Source: Anaerolineales bacterium (GTDB lineage Bacteria > Chloroflexota > Anaerolineae > 4572-78 > J111). Taken from it: DNA of 46,948 bases. The stretch lies in NCBI GenBank assembly GCA_020634935.1, contig JACKAT010000045.1:1-46948 (forward strand), in the 5' to 3' direction. Under the pieces are notes generated by a model. The model worked only from the letters and a program-made list of their open reading frames with translations. It had not been told where the DNA came from and made no database searches. A program made the position numbers and the translations under genes. Shown here in pieces: positions 1 to 6,395 of this stretch; the stretch's first letter is position 1; every line of letters begins with the position of its first letter.

Positions 1-174
1 CGGCGTGGTAGCACAACATTAAATCGTGGAAATGTAAAAAATCGACAGAACCTACGGCAAGATTTACTTCATTATGATAAATAAAATCGTGATAATCCTG
101 TAAATTCTGTCTAATTTTTCTTAACCACGGTTTAGTGCAGAGCTACCCGCGGCGTAAAATAGTGTGTTGCCAGC

Positions 175-216
175 GGTCAACGGTCGGCCGTCAGCCGTCA
201 GGGGTCAGCTATCAGC
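175..216. repeat. Degenerate heptamer tandem array
   Basis: Six consecutive 7-bp units read GGTCAAC, GGTCGGC, CGTCAGC, CGTCAGG, GGTCAGC and TATCAGC. The array runs into the 3' end of the glycosyltransferase gene on the minus strand, so the stop codon (205-207) and the last residues of that protein lie in or next to repeat DNA. Bases 1-174 hold no gene that I can support. Confidence 0.7.
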
Positions 217-1242
217 AATCTCTTGCTTACGGCCGGCTAACCGCCACTGTAATTCCGGCCGGCTCGCTAATCGTTCCCAGCGCCACTTCAACCCGACCGG
301 ATAGCCGATCATTTTGGCCAGGTCGCCGGTTAGTCTGATGATGGGGACCCATAACGCGGCCAGCGCCTTTTGGTGTGCCGACAACGACGACCAGGCCCCG
401 ATCAGCCGCCGGTAGGGCGTTAAAAATAGGCCCATAAAGCCAATGACGCCGCCCACCAGCCACCACCAGCGCGACCAGCGCCAGCCTAAAACCGCCAGCC
501 CAGGCAGCGCCGCCAAATAGGTGGCGTAGCGAATGGCGTGCCGCTTTCGATACAAATCAGCTTTGCCGTCGCCGCGGGCGTAGCGGTAATACTGTTTGAA
601 GAACGCGCCCAAGGTACTGCGCGGTCGGAAATAGACCACGGCCTCCGGCTCGAAGCCAAACGGCCCGCACTCATCACGCAGGCGGAAGTCAAAGATTAAA
701 TCTTCGCAATAATCTAACCACTCCGGGTAGCGCCCCGCCGCGGCCCAGCTCGATTTCAAAAAGGCGACCGACCGGCTGCTGGGCAGGAACGTGGCCGGGT
801 CGATGTCCGTCACCAGCGGCAGCACCGTCGCGCCCATCGCTGCCTCAAACGTCGATTGCGGATCGGGCGCAAAAAAGCCCGACACCACCCGCGGCGGCGA
901 CGCCCGCTCAAACGGCGCGACCAATGTCTCCAGCCAGCGGGCATCGAGCCTGACCCCGGCGTCGGTGCTGGCAACCACCGGCCCGGCCGCCGCCTCGATG
1001 GCGATGTTGCGCCCCCGGCTGATATTGGCTCCCGGCGCAACAATCACCCGCAGCGGCAAGTGCCGCGCCTCGGCGTACCGGCGCAGCACGGCCACGGTCT
1101 CATCGGTCGATCCGCCATCGACCACGATAATCTCATCCGGCAGCCGGGTTTGGCCCACCAGCGAGTCGAGCAGCTTTTGAATCGCCGGCCCTTCATTTAA
1201 AACCGTACAAATTAAGGAAACTTTCTGCTTATCACTAACCAT
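205..1242 (-). CDS. Family 2 glycosyltransferase with C-terminal membrane segments
   Basis: The protein transfers a sugar from a nucleotide-sugar donor, probably to a lipid-linked or surface glycan; the acceptor cannot be told. The N-terminus carries the GT-A start SLICTVLNEGPAIQKLL, then IIVVDGGSTDET, and an acidic ASTDAG motif near residue 95 that fits the metal/nucleotide site of GT2 enzymes. A hydrophobic stretch near residues 235-275 (YLAALPGLAVLGW, then WWWLVGGVIGFMGLFL) indicates membrane anchoring. The ATG at 1242 (MVSDKQ...) is chosen because it overlaps the stop of the upstream gene as TAATG, a translational-coupling arrangement. An in-frame start 14 codons earlier would lie inside the upstream gene. 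Length 345 aa is normal. The C-terminal residues come from a heptamer repeat array. Confidence 0.88.
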   Translation of the reverse strand: MVSDKQKVSLICTVLNEGPAIQKLLDSLVGQTRLPDEIIVVDGGSTDETVAVLRRYAEARHLPLRVIVAPGANISRGRNIAIEAAAGPVVASTDAGVRLDARWLETLVAPFERASPPRVVSGFFAPDPQSTFEAAMGATVLPLVTDIDPATFLPSSRSVAFLKSSWAAAGRYPEWLDYCEDLIFDFRLRDECGPFGFEPEAVVYFRPRSTLGAFFKQYYRYARGDGKADLYRKRHAIRYATYLAALPGLAVLGWRWSRWWWLVGGVIGFMGLFLTPYRRLIGAWSSLSAHQKALAALWVPIIRLTGDLAKMIGYPVGLKWRWERLASRPELQWRLAGRKQEIADS

Positions 1243-1511
1243 TAATTCGTTTCCGTAATCTCCTTCGTCCAAACATGGTGGCAATTTCGACAGCCAAACT
1301 TGACCTTATAAACCAACTGCATCGAACCCCCGCCGCCGCCTGGCCCGCCGGAGGGATATTCAAAATACCGGCTTTTCAGCGGCTCTTTAGCCAGAATCGT
1401 CACCTTCCGGCTGCCGCACTCCGGACAACGCGGGCGAGGGCGAGTCAGGTACCATGTAACACCGATAATCACAAGTATGATAACCACACCCAAGATTACT
1501 AAGATGTCCAC
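1242..1511 (-). CDS. Small membrane-anchored zinc-ribbon protein
   Basis: This 89-aa protein has an N-terminal transmembrane helix (about residues 3-22, VILGVVIILVIIGVTWYL). A CPEC pair follows near residue 30 and a CRNC pair near residue 75, spaced as in a zinc ribbon. Between them lies a glycine-rich GGPGGGGG loop. The start is GTG (antisense of CAC at 1509-1511), preceded by a purine-rich AAGAAGAAG. Its stop overlaps the glycosyltransferase start by one base, so the two are probably co-translated. The function is unknown; the architecture suggests a membrane-tethered, metal-binding or nucleic-acid/protein-binding adaptor. I do not recognise a named family. Confidence 0.75.
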   Translation of the reverse strand: MDILVILGVVIILVIIGVTWYLTRPRPRCPECGSRKVTILAKEPLKSRYFEYPSGGPGGGGGSMQLVYKVKFGCRNCHHVWTKEITETN

Positions 1512-1558
1512 TTAGCTTCTTCTTTCATGAATACCTGAATACGAAAATAGATATGTTT

Positions 1559-1719
1559 CATGTCATTTCGGAGCGCCAGCGGAGAAATCCCTGTGACAAT
1601 ACAATAAAAAGAAGTCTGGCTGGGAAAATTTGAAGCGACAACGGCCATTTTTCCCAGCGAAGGCTTCATTTAGAGCAACGTCTGAGGGATTTCTCCGCCT
1701 CCGGCTCCGAAATGACATG
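1559..1719. repeat. ~160-bp inverted-repeat element, GTCATTTCG family, copy A
   Basis: The ends are inverted repeats: CATGTCATTTCGGAGC at the left and GCTCCGAAATGACATG at the right. Inside them is a second inverted pair around GGAGAAATCCC / GGGATTTCTCC. The interior is shared with the copy at 15205-15363 (opposite orientation), and the left part with the truncated copy at the window end. A short left flank (from about 1537) is also conserved. No coding potential is seen. It fills most of the 381-bp gap 1512-1892, which otherwise holds only the BlaI promoter. Confidence 0.8.
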
Positions 1720-1830
1720 CTCGACTTTAATTATCAAACTGCGGTTAATAATGAATTTCATTCAGAATATATGAGACAGCACGTAATTCCAAATCTCCTT
1801 GCCTCAGGAAGATATTCTTTATCCAAAAAT

Positions 1831-1868
1831 TTGACAGCAACCGCCGACGTTCCTACAATTTGTAGGAA
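1831..1868 (+). promoter_or_regulatory. BlaI-type promoter with operator covering the -10
   Basis: TTGACA (1831-1836), a 17-base spacer and TACAAT (1854-1859) form a near-consensus sigma-70 promoter. A perfect 19-bp palindrome, TTCCTACAATTTGTAGGAA (1850-1868), lies over the -10. It contains the TACA...TGTA core known for BlaI/MecI/CopY operators. The repressor gene starts 24 bp downstream, so negative autoregulation of the repressor-protease pair is the natural reading. Confidence 0.85.
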
Positions 1869-1892
1869 ATCAACGAAGAGAAGACGATACAC

Positions 1893-2315
1893 ATGCCTCA
1901 AGAACTGCCCATTCAATCCTTTAAGCTCGACGAAAAAGGTTTAACCCATATCTTTGGCGAACTGGAAGCCAAGCTCATGGAGGCTGTGTGGGCGTTGGAC
2001 CAGCCTACGGTGCAAGATGTGATCGACCATCTGGGCGGCAAATTGAACTACAAAACCACTATGACCGTGATGAACCGGCTGGTGGATAAAGGTATTTTAT
2101 CGCGCCGCAAAATTGGCCGGGCGTTTGTCTACGCCGGAACCGCCTCGCGGGAGGAGCTGCTGGCCAGCGTGTTCGATAAAATGGTGCGGGGCATGTTCGG
2201 TGAGGATTTCCGGCAAATCGCTCTGGCTCAAATGATCGAAACCGCTGACGCCATCGATGACCAACTATTGGATGACATTTCACACTTGATCGAGCAGAGA
2301 AAAAAGAACGGATGA
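1893..2315 (+). CDS. BlaI/MecI/CopY-family transcriptional repressor
   Basis: This 140-aa winged-helix repressor has the family pattern: FGELEAKLMEAVWAL (helix 1), TVQDVIDHL, then the recognition helix YKTTMTVMNRLVDKGILSR and the wing RRKIGRAFVYAG. The C-terminal half (about residues 85-138) is the helical dimerisation region, which in BlaI/MecI is the part cleaved for induction. The start is supported by a purine-rich GAAGAGAAG upstream. The stop overlaps the next gene's start as ATGA, so the pair is coupled. The perfect operator over its own promoter supports autoregulation. No beta-lactamase or copper gene is adjacent, so the regulon target is unknown. Confidence 0.93.
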   Translation: MPQELPIQSFKLDEKGLTHIFGELEAKLMEAVWALDQPTVQDVIDHLGGKLNYKTTMTVMNRLVDKGILSRRKIGRAFVYAGTASREELLASVFDKMVRGMFGEDFRQIALAQMIETADAIDDQLLDDISHLIEQRKKNG

Positions 2316-3262
2316 TACGTAAAACATCATATTCCTTCTACTTTTGGCTCCTAATCGGCCTGTCAACAACCTTGATTTGGCTCGGTCTGTTTTTTAGTTT
2401 TGACCCGCTCTACCTGGGGTTGGAGGCGTTGTGGCAGACCTGCCACAGCGGCTGGCGCTATTTAATCGAGTCGCCGCCGCTCACCCGGCAAATGATTATT
2501 CCGCTGGTGGTTTTGACGATATTAATCCGCACTGGCTGGAGTCTGGTTCGCCAAATTCGGGCTACGCAGCGAATGGCCCATCTATTTCTGCCGCTGCACG
2601 CCGAGCCGCCGGCGCGGGTTCAGGCCTTACTGGCTCCGCATCAGCTCGGCCCGAAGGACATTATTTTCTTAAACACCCGCGCTGTCCACGCCTTTTGTCT
2701 GGGCTTTTGGCGACCGCGCATGTGGCTGACGGCCGGCTTGGTCGATCTGCTGGCCGACGACGAACTGGCGGCGGTCTTAGCCCACGAGATGCGCCATCTG
2801 CGCCAGCGAGACCCGCTGCGGCGGCTTATCGGCCGCGCCTTACAATCGGCCTTTTTCTTTCTGCCGGTCATCAAATCGCTGGCCGAAGCGACCGAACTAC
2901 AGCAGGAAATCGACGCCGACCGCCACGCTATTACCCACTTAGGCGATGACCTGCCGCTGCTATGCGCTTTACAAAAGCTGTTAAAGCACGGTCACACCCC
3001 TGCTTTCTCGGCTGTGGCGGCTTTTACCCTGTTCAACCCTACCGAAGCCCGGCTCAAGACGCTGATTTATCCACCCGCGCCGGTTAACTGGCCCAAACTG
3101 GCAACGAGCGGCCTGATCAACCTGGCCATCCTGCTAGCTTTGAGCACCACAATCTATACCAACTGTACGCAGCTAGCGGCAACGCCCTCTGAGGTTGGCG
3201 CTTGTATCGTCGATACCTTGCAAAATTCGTCATCATCGTTACCGTTGAATTATTATTGGTAG
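2312..3262 (+). CDS. M56 (BlaR1-like) membrane metallopeptidase
   Basis: This 316-aa integral membrane protease has helices at about residues 8-29, 61-78, 174-190 and 258-276. The zinc motif HEMRH sits at 158-162, and a downstream glutamate in QQEIDAD (near 199) fits the third ligand. The family works as the antirepressor that inactivates a BlaI-type repressor on a signal. It overlaps the repressor gene by 4 bp. Unlike staphylococcal BlaR1/MecR1 it ends after the last membrane helix and has no penicillin-binding sensor domain, so its signal is not a bound beta-lactam through that domain. The cytoplasmic protease core looks intact. Confidence 0.9.
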   Translation: MIRKTSYSFYFWLLIGLSTTLIWLGLFFSFDPLYLGLEALWQTCHSGWRYLIESPPLTRQMIIPLVVLTILIRTGWSLVRQIRATQRMAHLFLPLHAEPPARVQALLAPHQLGPKDIIFLNTRAVHAFCLGFWRPRMWLTAGLVDLLADDELAAVLAHEMRHLRQRDPLRRLIGRALQSAFFFLPVIKSLAEATELQQEIDADRHAITHLGDDLPLLCALQKLLKHGHTPAFSAVAAFTLFNPTEARLKTLIYPPAPVNWPKLATSGLINLAILLALSTTIYTNCTQLAATPSEVGACIVDTLQNSSSSLPLNYYW

Positions 3263-3297
3263 GCAGGCGGCTATTATCCTCCCTTGAAAATGGGGTT

Positions 3298-3323
3298 GTA
3301 GGACAAACTTAAGTTTGTCCTAC
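3298..3323. terminator. Perfect 26-bp palindrome followed by T-run
   Basis: GTAGGACAAACTT is followed directly by its reverse complement, then GGAATTTTT. It lies 36 bp after the M56 stop and could end that transcript. The identical palindrome with the same downstream tail recurs at 13935-13960, so it is also a dispersed repeat. Confidence 0.6.
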
Positions 3324-3383
3324 GGAATTTTTATTGTCGTTGCTGTACCGAGATTCTGTCGCACTTCCTTGAAAACAACGACT

Positions 3384-3442
3384 TGGAGCGTCAAAGTAAA
3401 CTTTGACCCCATCGTGAATGACAAAGCCAGCTTTGTCGCTCC
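3384..3442. repeat. Cloverleaf repeat (GGAGCG...CGCTCC), one unit
   Basis: Outer arms GGAGCG and CGCTCC enclose two hairpins, GTCAAAGT-AA-ACTTTGAC and GACAAAGC-CA-GCTTTGTC. It sits only 30 bp upstream of the TSUP gene start. See also 5574, 10836, 12567, 13849, 35632, 41842 and 46670. Confidence 0.85.
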
Positions 3443-3472
3443 GCTGCGTTATAAACCCTTCTTGGAGACCTT

Positions 3473-4192
3473 TTGCACCCGGAACAACTCCTGGCCGCTG
3501 TTCTGATTATTACGCTCTCGACGCTGGTACGCTCGACTTTTGGCTTTGGCGATGCGTTGATCGCCATGCCGCTGCTGACCTTGGTGGCCGGCGTAACGGT
3601 CGCGACGCCGCTGGTGGGGTTGGTGGCGTTGACCACCGCCACGACCATCGTCATTGGGAATTGGCGACTCATCGATATCAAAGCGGCCTGGCGGCTGATC
3701 GTAGCCTCACTGATGGGCATTCCGTTTGGGCTGTATCTGCTGCAAACCGCGCCGGAGAGTCTGGTCAAGCGCATTTTGGGCTTGCTGCTCATCGGCTTTA
3801 GCCTCTATCATCTCACCCGCCCGCAGTTGCCCCACCTGACCGAGTCAAAGTTAGCCTATCCGTTCGGTTTTGTGGCCGGTATTTTGGGCGGCGCGTATAA
3901 TACTAATGGCCCGCCGGTGGTTGTGTATGGCACGCTGCGCCGCTGGCCGCCGACGCATTTCCGGGCGACGCTGCAAGGCTATTTCTTACCCACCAGTCTT
4001 TTCATTGCTTCCGGCCATGCCCTAAGCGGCTTCTGGACCGGCGATGTCCTCCGCACCTACGGCTGGTCGATCCCGTTTGTCTTCGGCGCGATTTTCGTTG
4101 GCGGTCGATTGAACCGCCGGCTGCCCGTGGCCCAATTCATCCGAATCTTGTACGTTGTGCTCTTGATATTAGGCGCGTTGTTGATGGTTTAA
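3473..4192 (+). CDS. TSUP (TauE/SafE) family anion exporter
   Basis: This 239-aa protein is almost wholly hydrophobic, with seven to eight predicted helices and the TSUP pattern: an N-terminal LVRSTFGFGDALIAMPLL re-entrant motif and a second-half GFVAGILGGAYNTNGPPVVVYG repeat motif. TSUP proteins move sulfite, sulfonates or related organic anions across the inner membrane. The start is TTG at 3473 with GGAG five bases upstream; there is no nearer ATG. It is followed directly by the methyltransferase (TAA then ATG with no gap), so the two are co-transcribed. The substrate cannot be told from sequence. A sulfur anion is possible given the sulfur-oxidation genes 27 kb away, but that link is weak. 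Confidence 0.87.
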   Translation: MHPEQLLAAVLIITLSTLVRSTFGFGDALIAMPLLTLVAGVTVATPLVGLVALTTATTIVIGNWRLIDIKAAWRLIVASLMGIPFGLYLLQTAPESLVKRILGLLLIGFSLYHLTRPQLPHLTESKLAYPFGFVAGILGGAYNTNGPPVVVYGTLRRWPPTHFRATLQGYFLPTSLFIASGHALSGFWTGDVLRTYGWSIPFVFGAIFVGGRLNRRLPVAQFIRILYVVLLILGALLMV

Positions 4193-5074
4193 ATGAAACA
4201 GAAAAACCGCTACCAAGCCACTTTACTCGAAACGCTCTGGAAAATCTATAACCGGCCTGAACGGCTGGAACCCTTTACCGCAGGCAGCGATCTCTTTTGG
4301 AGCGACCCCACCTTTTCCGAGCGCATTTTAGAGCAGCATCTCGATGATTCCAATGGCGCGGCGTCTCGCCCGGTAGATGAGCGCGCCGCCCAGATTGACT
4401 GGTTGTGGGCCAAACTTGGTTTGCAGCCCGGTAGGCCTCTGTTCGATGTCACTTGCGGGCCAGGGCTATACGCTGTCGAATTCGCCCGGCGCGGCTGTAC
4501 CGTCACCGGCATCGATTTTAGCCCGGCCTCCATTGATTACGCCCAAGATTTAGCTGTGACGGAGGGTGTCGCCAATCGATGCCATTTCATCGAGCAGGAC
4601 ATTCGGGCGATGGATTATAGCGGGGCCAACTTTGACGCCGCCATCTTACTCTACGGCCAATTGGCAGTATTTCCACGGGCAGAAGCGCAGGCGATTTTGG
4701 ATAATATCGCCCTGGCGTTGAAACCCGGGGCGCGGCTGTGTTTGGAATTACTCGATCAGGATAAGGTCGATAAAACGAACAGCAGTTGGTGGTTCACCGA
4801 TGACTCCGGCCTGTGGGACGACGAACCCTATCTCCATTTGGGCGAACGCTTTTGGTTTCCCGACCAAGAGGCGTCGATCGAGCGCTACCAGATTGTTCAT
4901 CTGGCCACGGGCCAACTAACCAAAATTTACATCAGCGATCAAACTTACGCTACCGCTACCATAGCCCAGATGCTCCGGCAAGCCGGTTTTACGCAGGTCG
5001 ATATTTATCCTAACTGGGACAACTTACCTTTGCCCGATGCGGAGGAGTGGGTGGCTTACGTGGCGACGAAATAA
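4193..5074 (+). CDS. Class I SAM-dependent methyltransferase
   Basis: The 293-aa Rossmann-fold methyltransferase has motif I DVTCGPGLYAVEFARRG (from about residue 85), the acidic end of strand 2 in VTGIDFSPASIDYA, and motif II/III in FIEQDIRAMDYSGANFDAAILLYG. The C-terminal part (WWFTDDSGLW... to IYPNWDNLPL) resembles small-molecule methyltransferases of the Methyltransf_11/25 type. The target is unknown. The ATG directly abuts the stop of the TSUP gene, implying one transcript. It converges on the RuvC-like gene with 15 bp between them. Confidence 0.88.
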   Translation: MKQKNRYQATLLETLWKIYNRPERLEPFTAGSDLFWSDPTFSERILEQHLDDSNGAASRPVDERAAQIDWLWAKLGLQPGRPLFDVTCGPGLYAVEFARRGCTVTGIDFSPASIDYAQDLAVTEGVANRCHFIEQDIRAMDYSGANFDAAILLYGQLAVFPRAEAQAILDNIALALKPGARLCLELLDQDKVDKTNSSWWFTDDSGLWDDEPYLHLGERFWFPDQEASIERYQIVHLATGQLTKIYISDQTYATATIAQMLRQAGFTQVDIYPNWDNLPLPDAEEWVAYVATK

Positions 5075-5089
5075 ATACAGCGTCACGGC

Positions 5090-5581
5090 TTAACGCCTCA
5101 ACCCTTCAGGCGGCGCATTCAACCAGCCAACTTCCAACACGCCCCACAATCCCACCAAAATCGCTTCGGCGGCATCGTGGCGCAGTGATGTGGGCCGCGG
5201 CGCGCCGGACCAATCGATCACTTGGCGGGCTAAATCGTCGGCCACGCGCTTGGCCTGCGGGCCGCTCTGCTGTTCGCGGGGAAGGAGGAATTGGCTGCGC
5301 CAGTCGCCGGCGCTAATTTGGCGCATGGCAATGCCGCGCCATTCGGCTTCGCGCTCCCAGATTTCAGCCAGGCGACCGCCGCCTTCCATGATCAACCAGG
5401 CCAGGTCGCCGGTTTCATCGAACACGGCCTTCACGCCTCGCTTAAGGCGGGCCGCGCTGCCAAAGTTCTTGGAGCGATACCAAATGAGACGACCATCGCG
5501 GCCATACAACGCCAGCCCCGTTCGGACGCCCAAATCTACAGCCAGTAGAAAAATTTTACTTGCCTCCCCAAAATGGAGCAT
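5090..5581 (-). CDS. RuvC-like (RNase H fold) nuclease-family protein
   Basis: The protein starts with the RNase H-fold strand FLLAVDLGVRTGLALYG (first catalytic Asp), has a second acidic strand AWLIMEGGGRLAEIWE, and ends with LRHDAAEAILVGLWG, which matches the RuvC C-terminal D-A-A-x-A motif. About 163 aa is close to RuvC length. It probably cuts or recognises branched DNA, but it is not a canonical ruvC and has no ruvA/B neighbour. The start is uncertain. The ATG at 5581 lies inside a dispersed hairpin repeat, and the best ribosome site (GGGGAGG on the minus strand, about 5563-5569) lies downstream of it, so translation may start slightly later at a non-ATG codon. Confidence 0.72.
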   Translation of the reverse strand: MLHFGEASKIFLLAVDLGVRTGLALYGRDGRLIWYRSKNFGSAARLKRGVKAVFDETGDLAWLIMEGGGRLAEIWEREAEWRGIAMRQISAGDWRSQFLLPREQQSGPQAKRVADDLARQVIDWSGAPRPTSLRHDAAEAILVGLWGVLEVGWLNAPPEGLRR

Positions 5582-5665
5582 CAAAGCTCTGCTTTGATCG
5601 GCTTGACAAAGCCAGCTTTGTCGCTCCGTTTTTGACCGGCTTGACAAAGCCAGCTTTGTCGCTCC
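5574..5665. repeat. Cloverleaf-family hairpins, three half units
   Basis: One GGAGCATCAAAGC...GCTTTGAT hairpin (5574-5597) is followed by two copies of GACAAAGC-CA-GCTTTGTC-GCTCC (5605-5627 and 5643-5665). The block overlaps the 5' end of the RuvC-like gene. Confidence 0.8.
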
Positions 5666-5705
5666 GTTATGTCTTTGTAGCGTTCCTCAAGATTATTGGA
5701 CGCCC

Positions 5706-6359
5706 CTAAATCACCTCGCCGTACAGCCGCTTGAAATGACGATCCGAGGTTAGCCCCCCTTTGAGTTCCGTGCGGCCATGCAGCATACGGTCGTTGTCGA
5801 AGATGAATATCGAACCGGGTGACACATCAACGTGGATGAGGTGGTCATTGACAGCGGCAAAGAAATTTTGGACAGGCTGGGGCGGGTTGTCCAGCAGATC
5901 GTACCGGAAGCGAATGAAGGGGCCTTCGTCGCGCTTGGTGATGATGGGGGCGGTTAAGGGGGGATAGTCGATATGGTCGGGCGGGGGAAAGGTGATCGAG
6001 TGGGCCTGCAAATAGGCCACGTCGGCTGCATCGAGTGCATCGATAGCCTGCCAGCCGTCGGCCAGCAGAGGGATACCGCCGCCGGCCGACTCCGGCATCA
6101 CACAAAACATCGCGATGTATTTCGGTGGTTTTTCAAACCAACTCAGATCGGTATGCAGATCAAACACCCCGGTGCCGGCGTATGAGGCCGGTTGAAAGCC
6201 GGGCTTGGGCTTTAAATCCATCACCAAGGGCAGCCCCAGGTAGGAAATAGGGTGGGCAAAGGTTGAGATGGCTGTTTCTAAAGCTTTGTCCGGATCATCC
6301 AGGCCGACGTCTTTAATGAGGACATAGCCATTTTCTTGGATAGATTTGAGTAGGTTCAC
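5706..6359 (-). CDS. TauD/TfdA-family Fe(II)/2-oxoglutarate dioxygenase
   Basis: This 217-aa oxygenase has the iron triad: H69 and D71 in DLHTDLSW, and the distal histidine near 194 in DRMLHGRTEL. An arginine in SDRHFKRLYGE (about 207) would bind the 2-oxoglutarate carboxylate. The GSIFIFDNDRMLHGR block is typical of the TauD/gamma-butyrobetaine hydroxylase superfamily. The substrate is unknown; 217 aa is shorter than TauD (about 280). The start is GTG with GGAGG six bases upstream. It follows the diadenylate cyclase gene on the same strand (36-bp gap), so it may be read from the same transcript. Confidence 0.87.
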   Translation of the reverse strand: MNLLKSIQENGYVLIKDVGLDDPDKALETAISTFAHPISYLGLPLVMDLKPKPGFQPASYAGTGVFDLHTDLSWFEKPPKYIAMFCVMPESAGGGIPLLADGWQAIDALDAADVAYLQAHSITFPPPDHIDYPPLTAPIITKRDEGPFIRFRYDLLDNPPQPVQNFFAAVNDHLIHVDVSPGSIFIFDNDRMLHGRTELKGGLTSDRHFKRLYGEVI

Positions 6360-6395
6360 TGTATTCCTCCATATAAAAAGTATGACAACAATATG

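Noticed and set aside
1630..1944. Open frame of 104 codons before the BlaI gene
   Set aside because: It starts within the inverted-repeat element, crosses the promoter and operator, and overlaps the repressor start.
3473..4192. Assigning the TSUP gene to the sulfur-oxidation system as its sulfite exporter
   Set aside because: It lies 26 kb away beside an unrelated methyltransferase, and TSUP substrates cannot be told from sequence.
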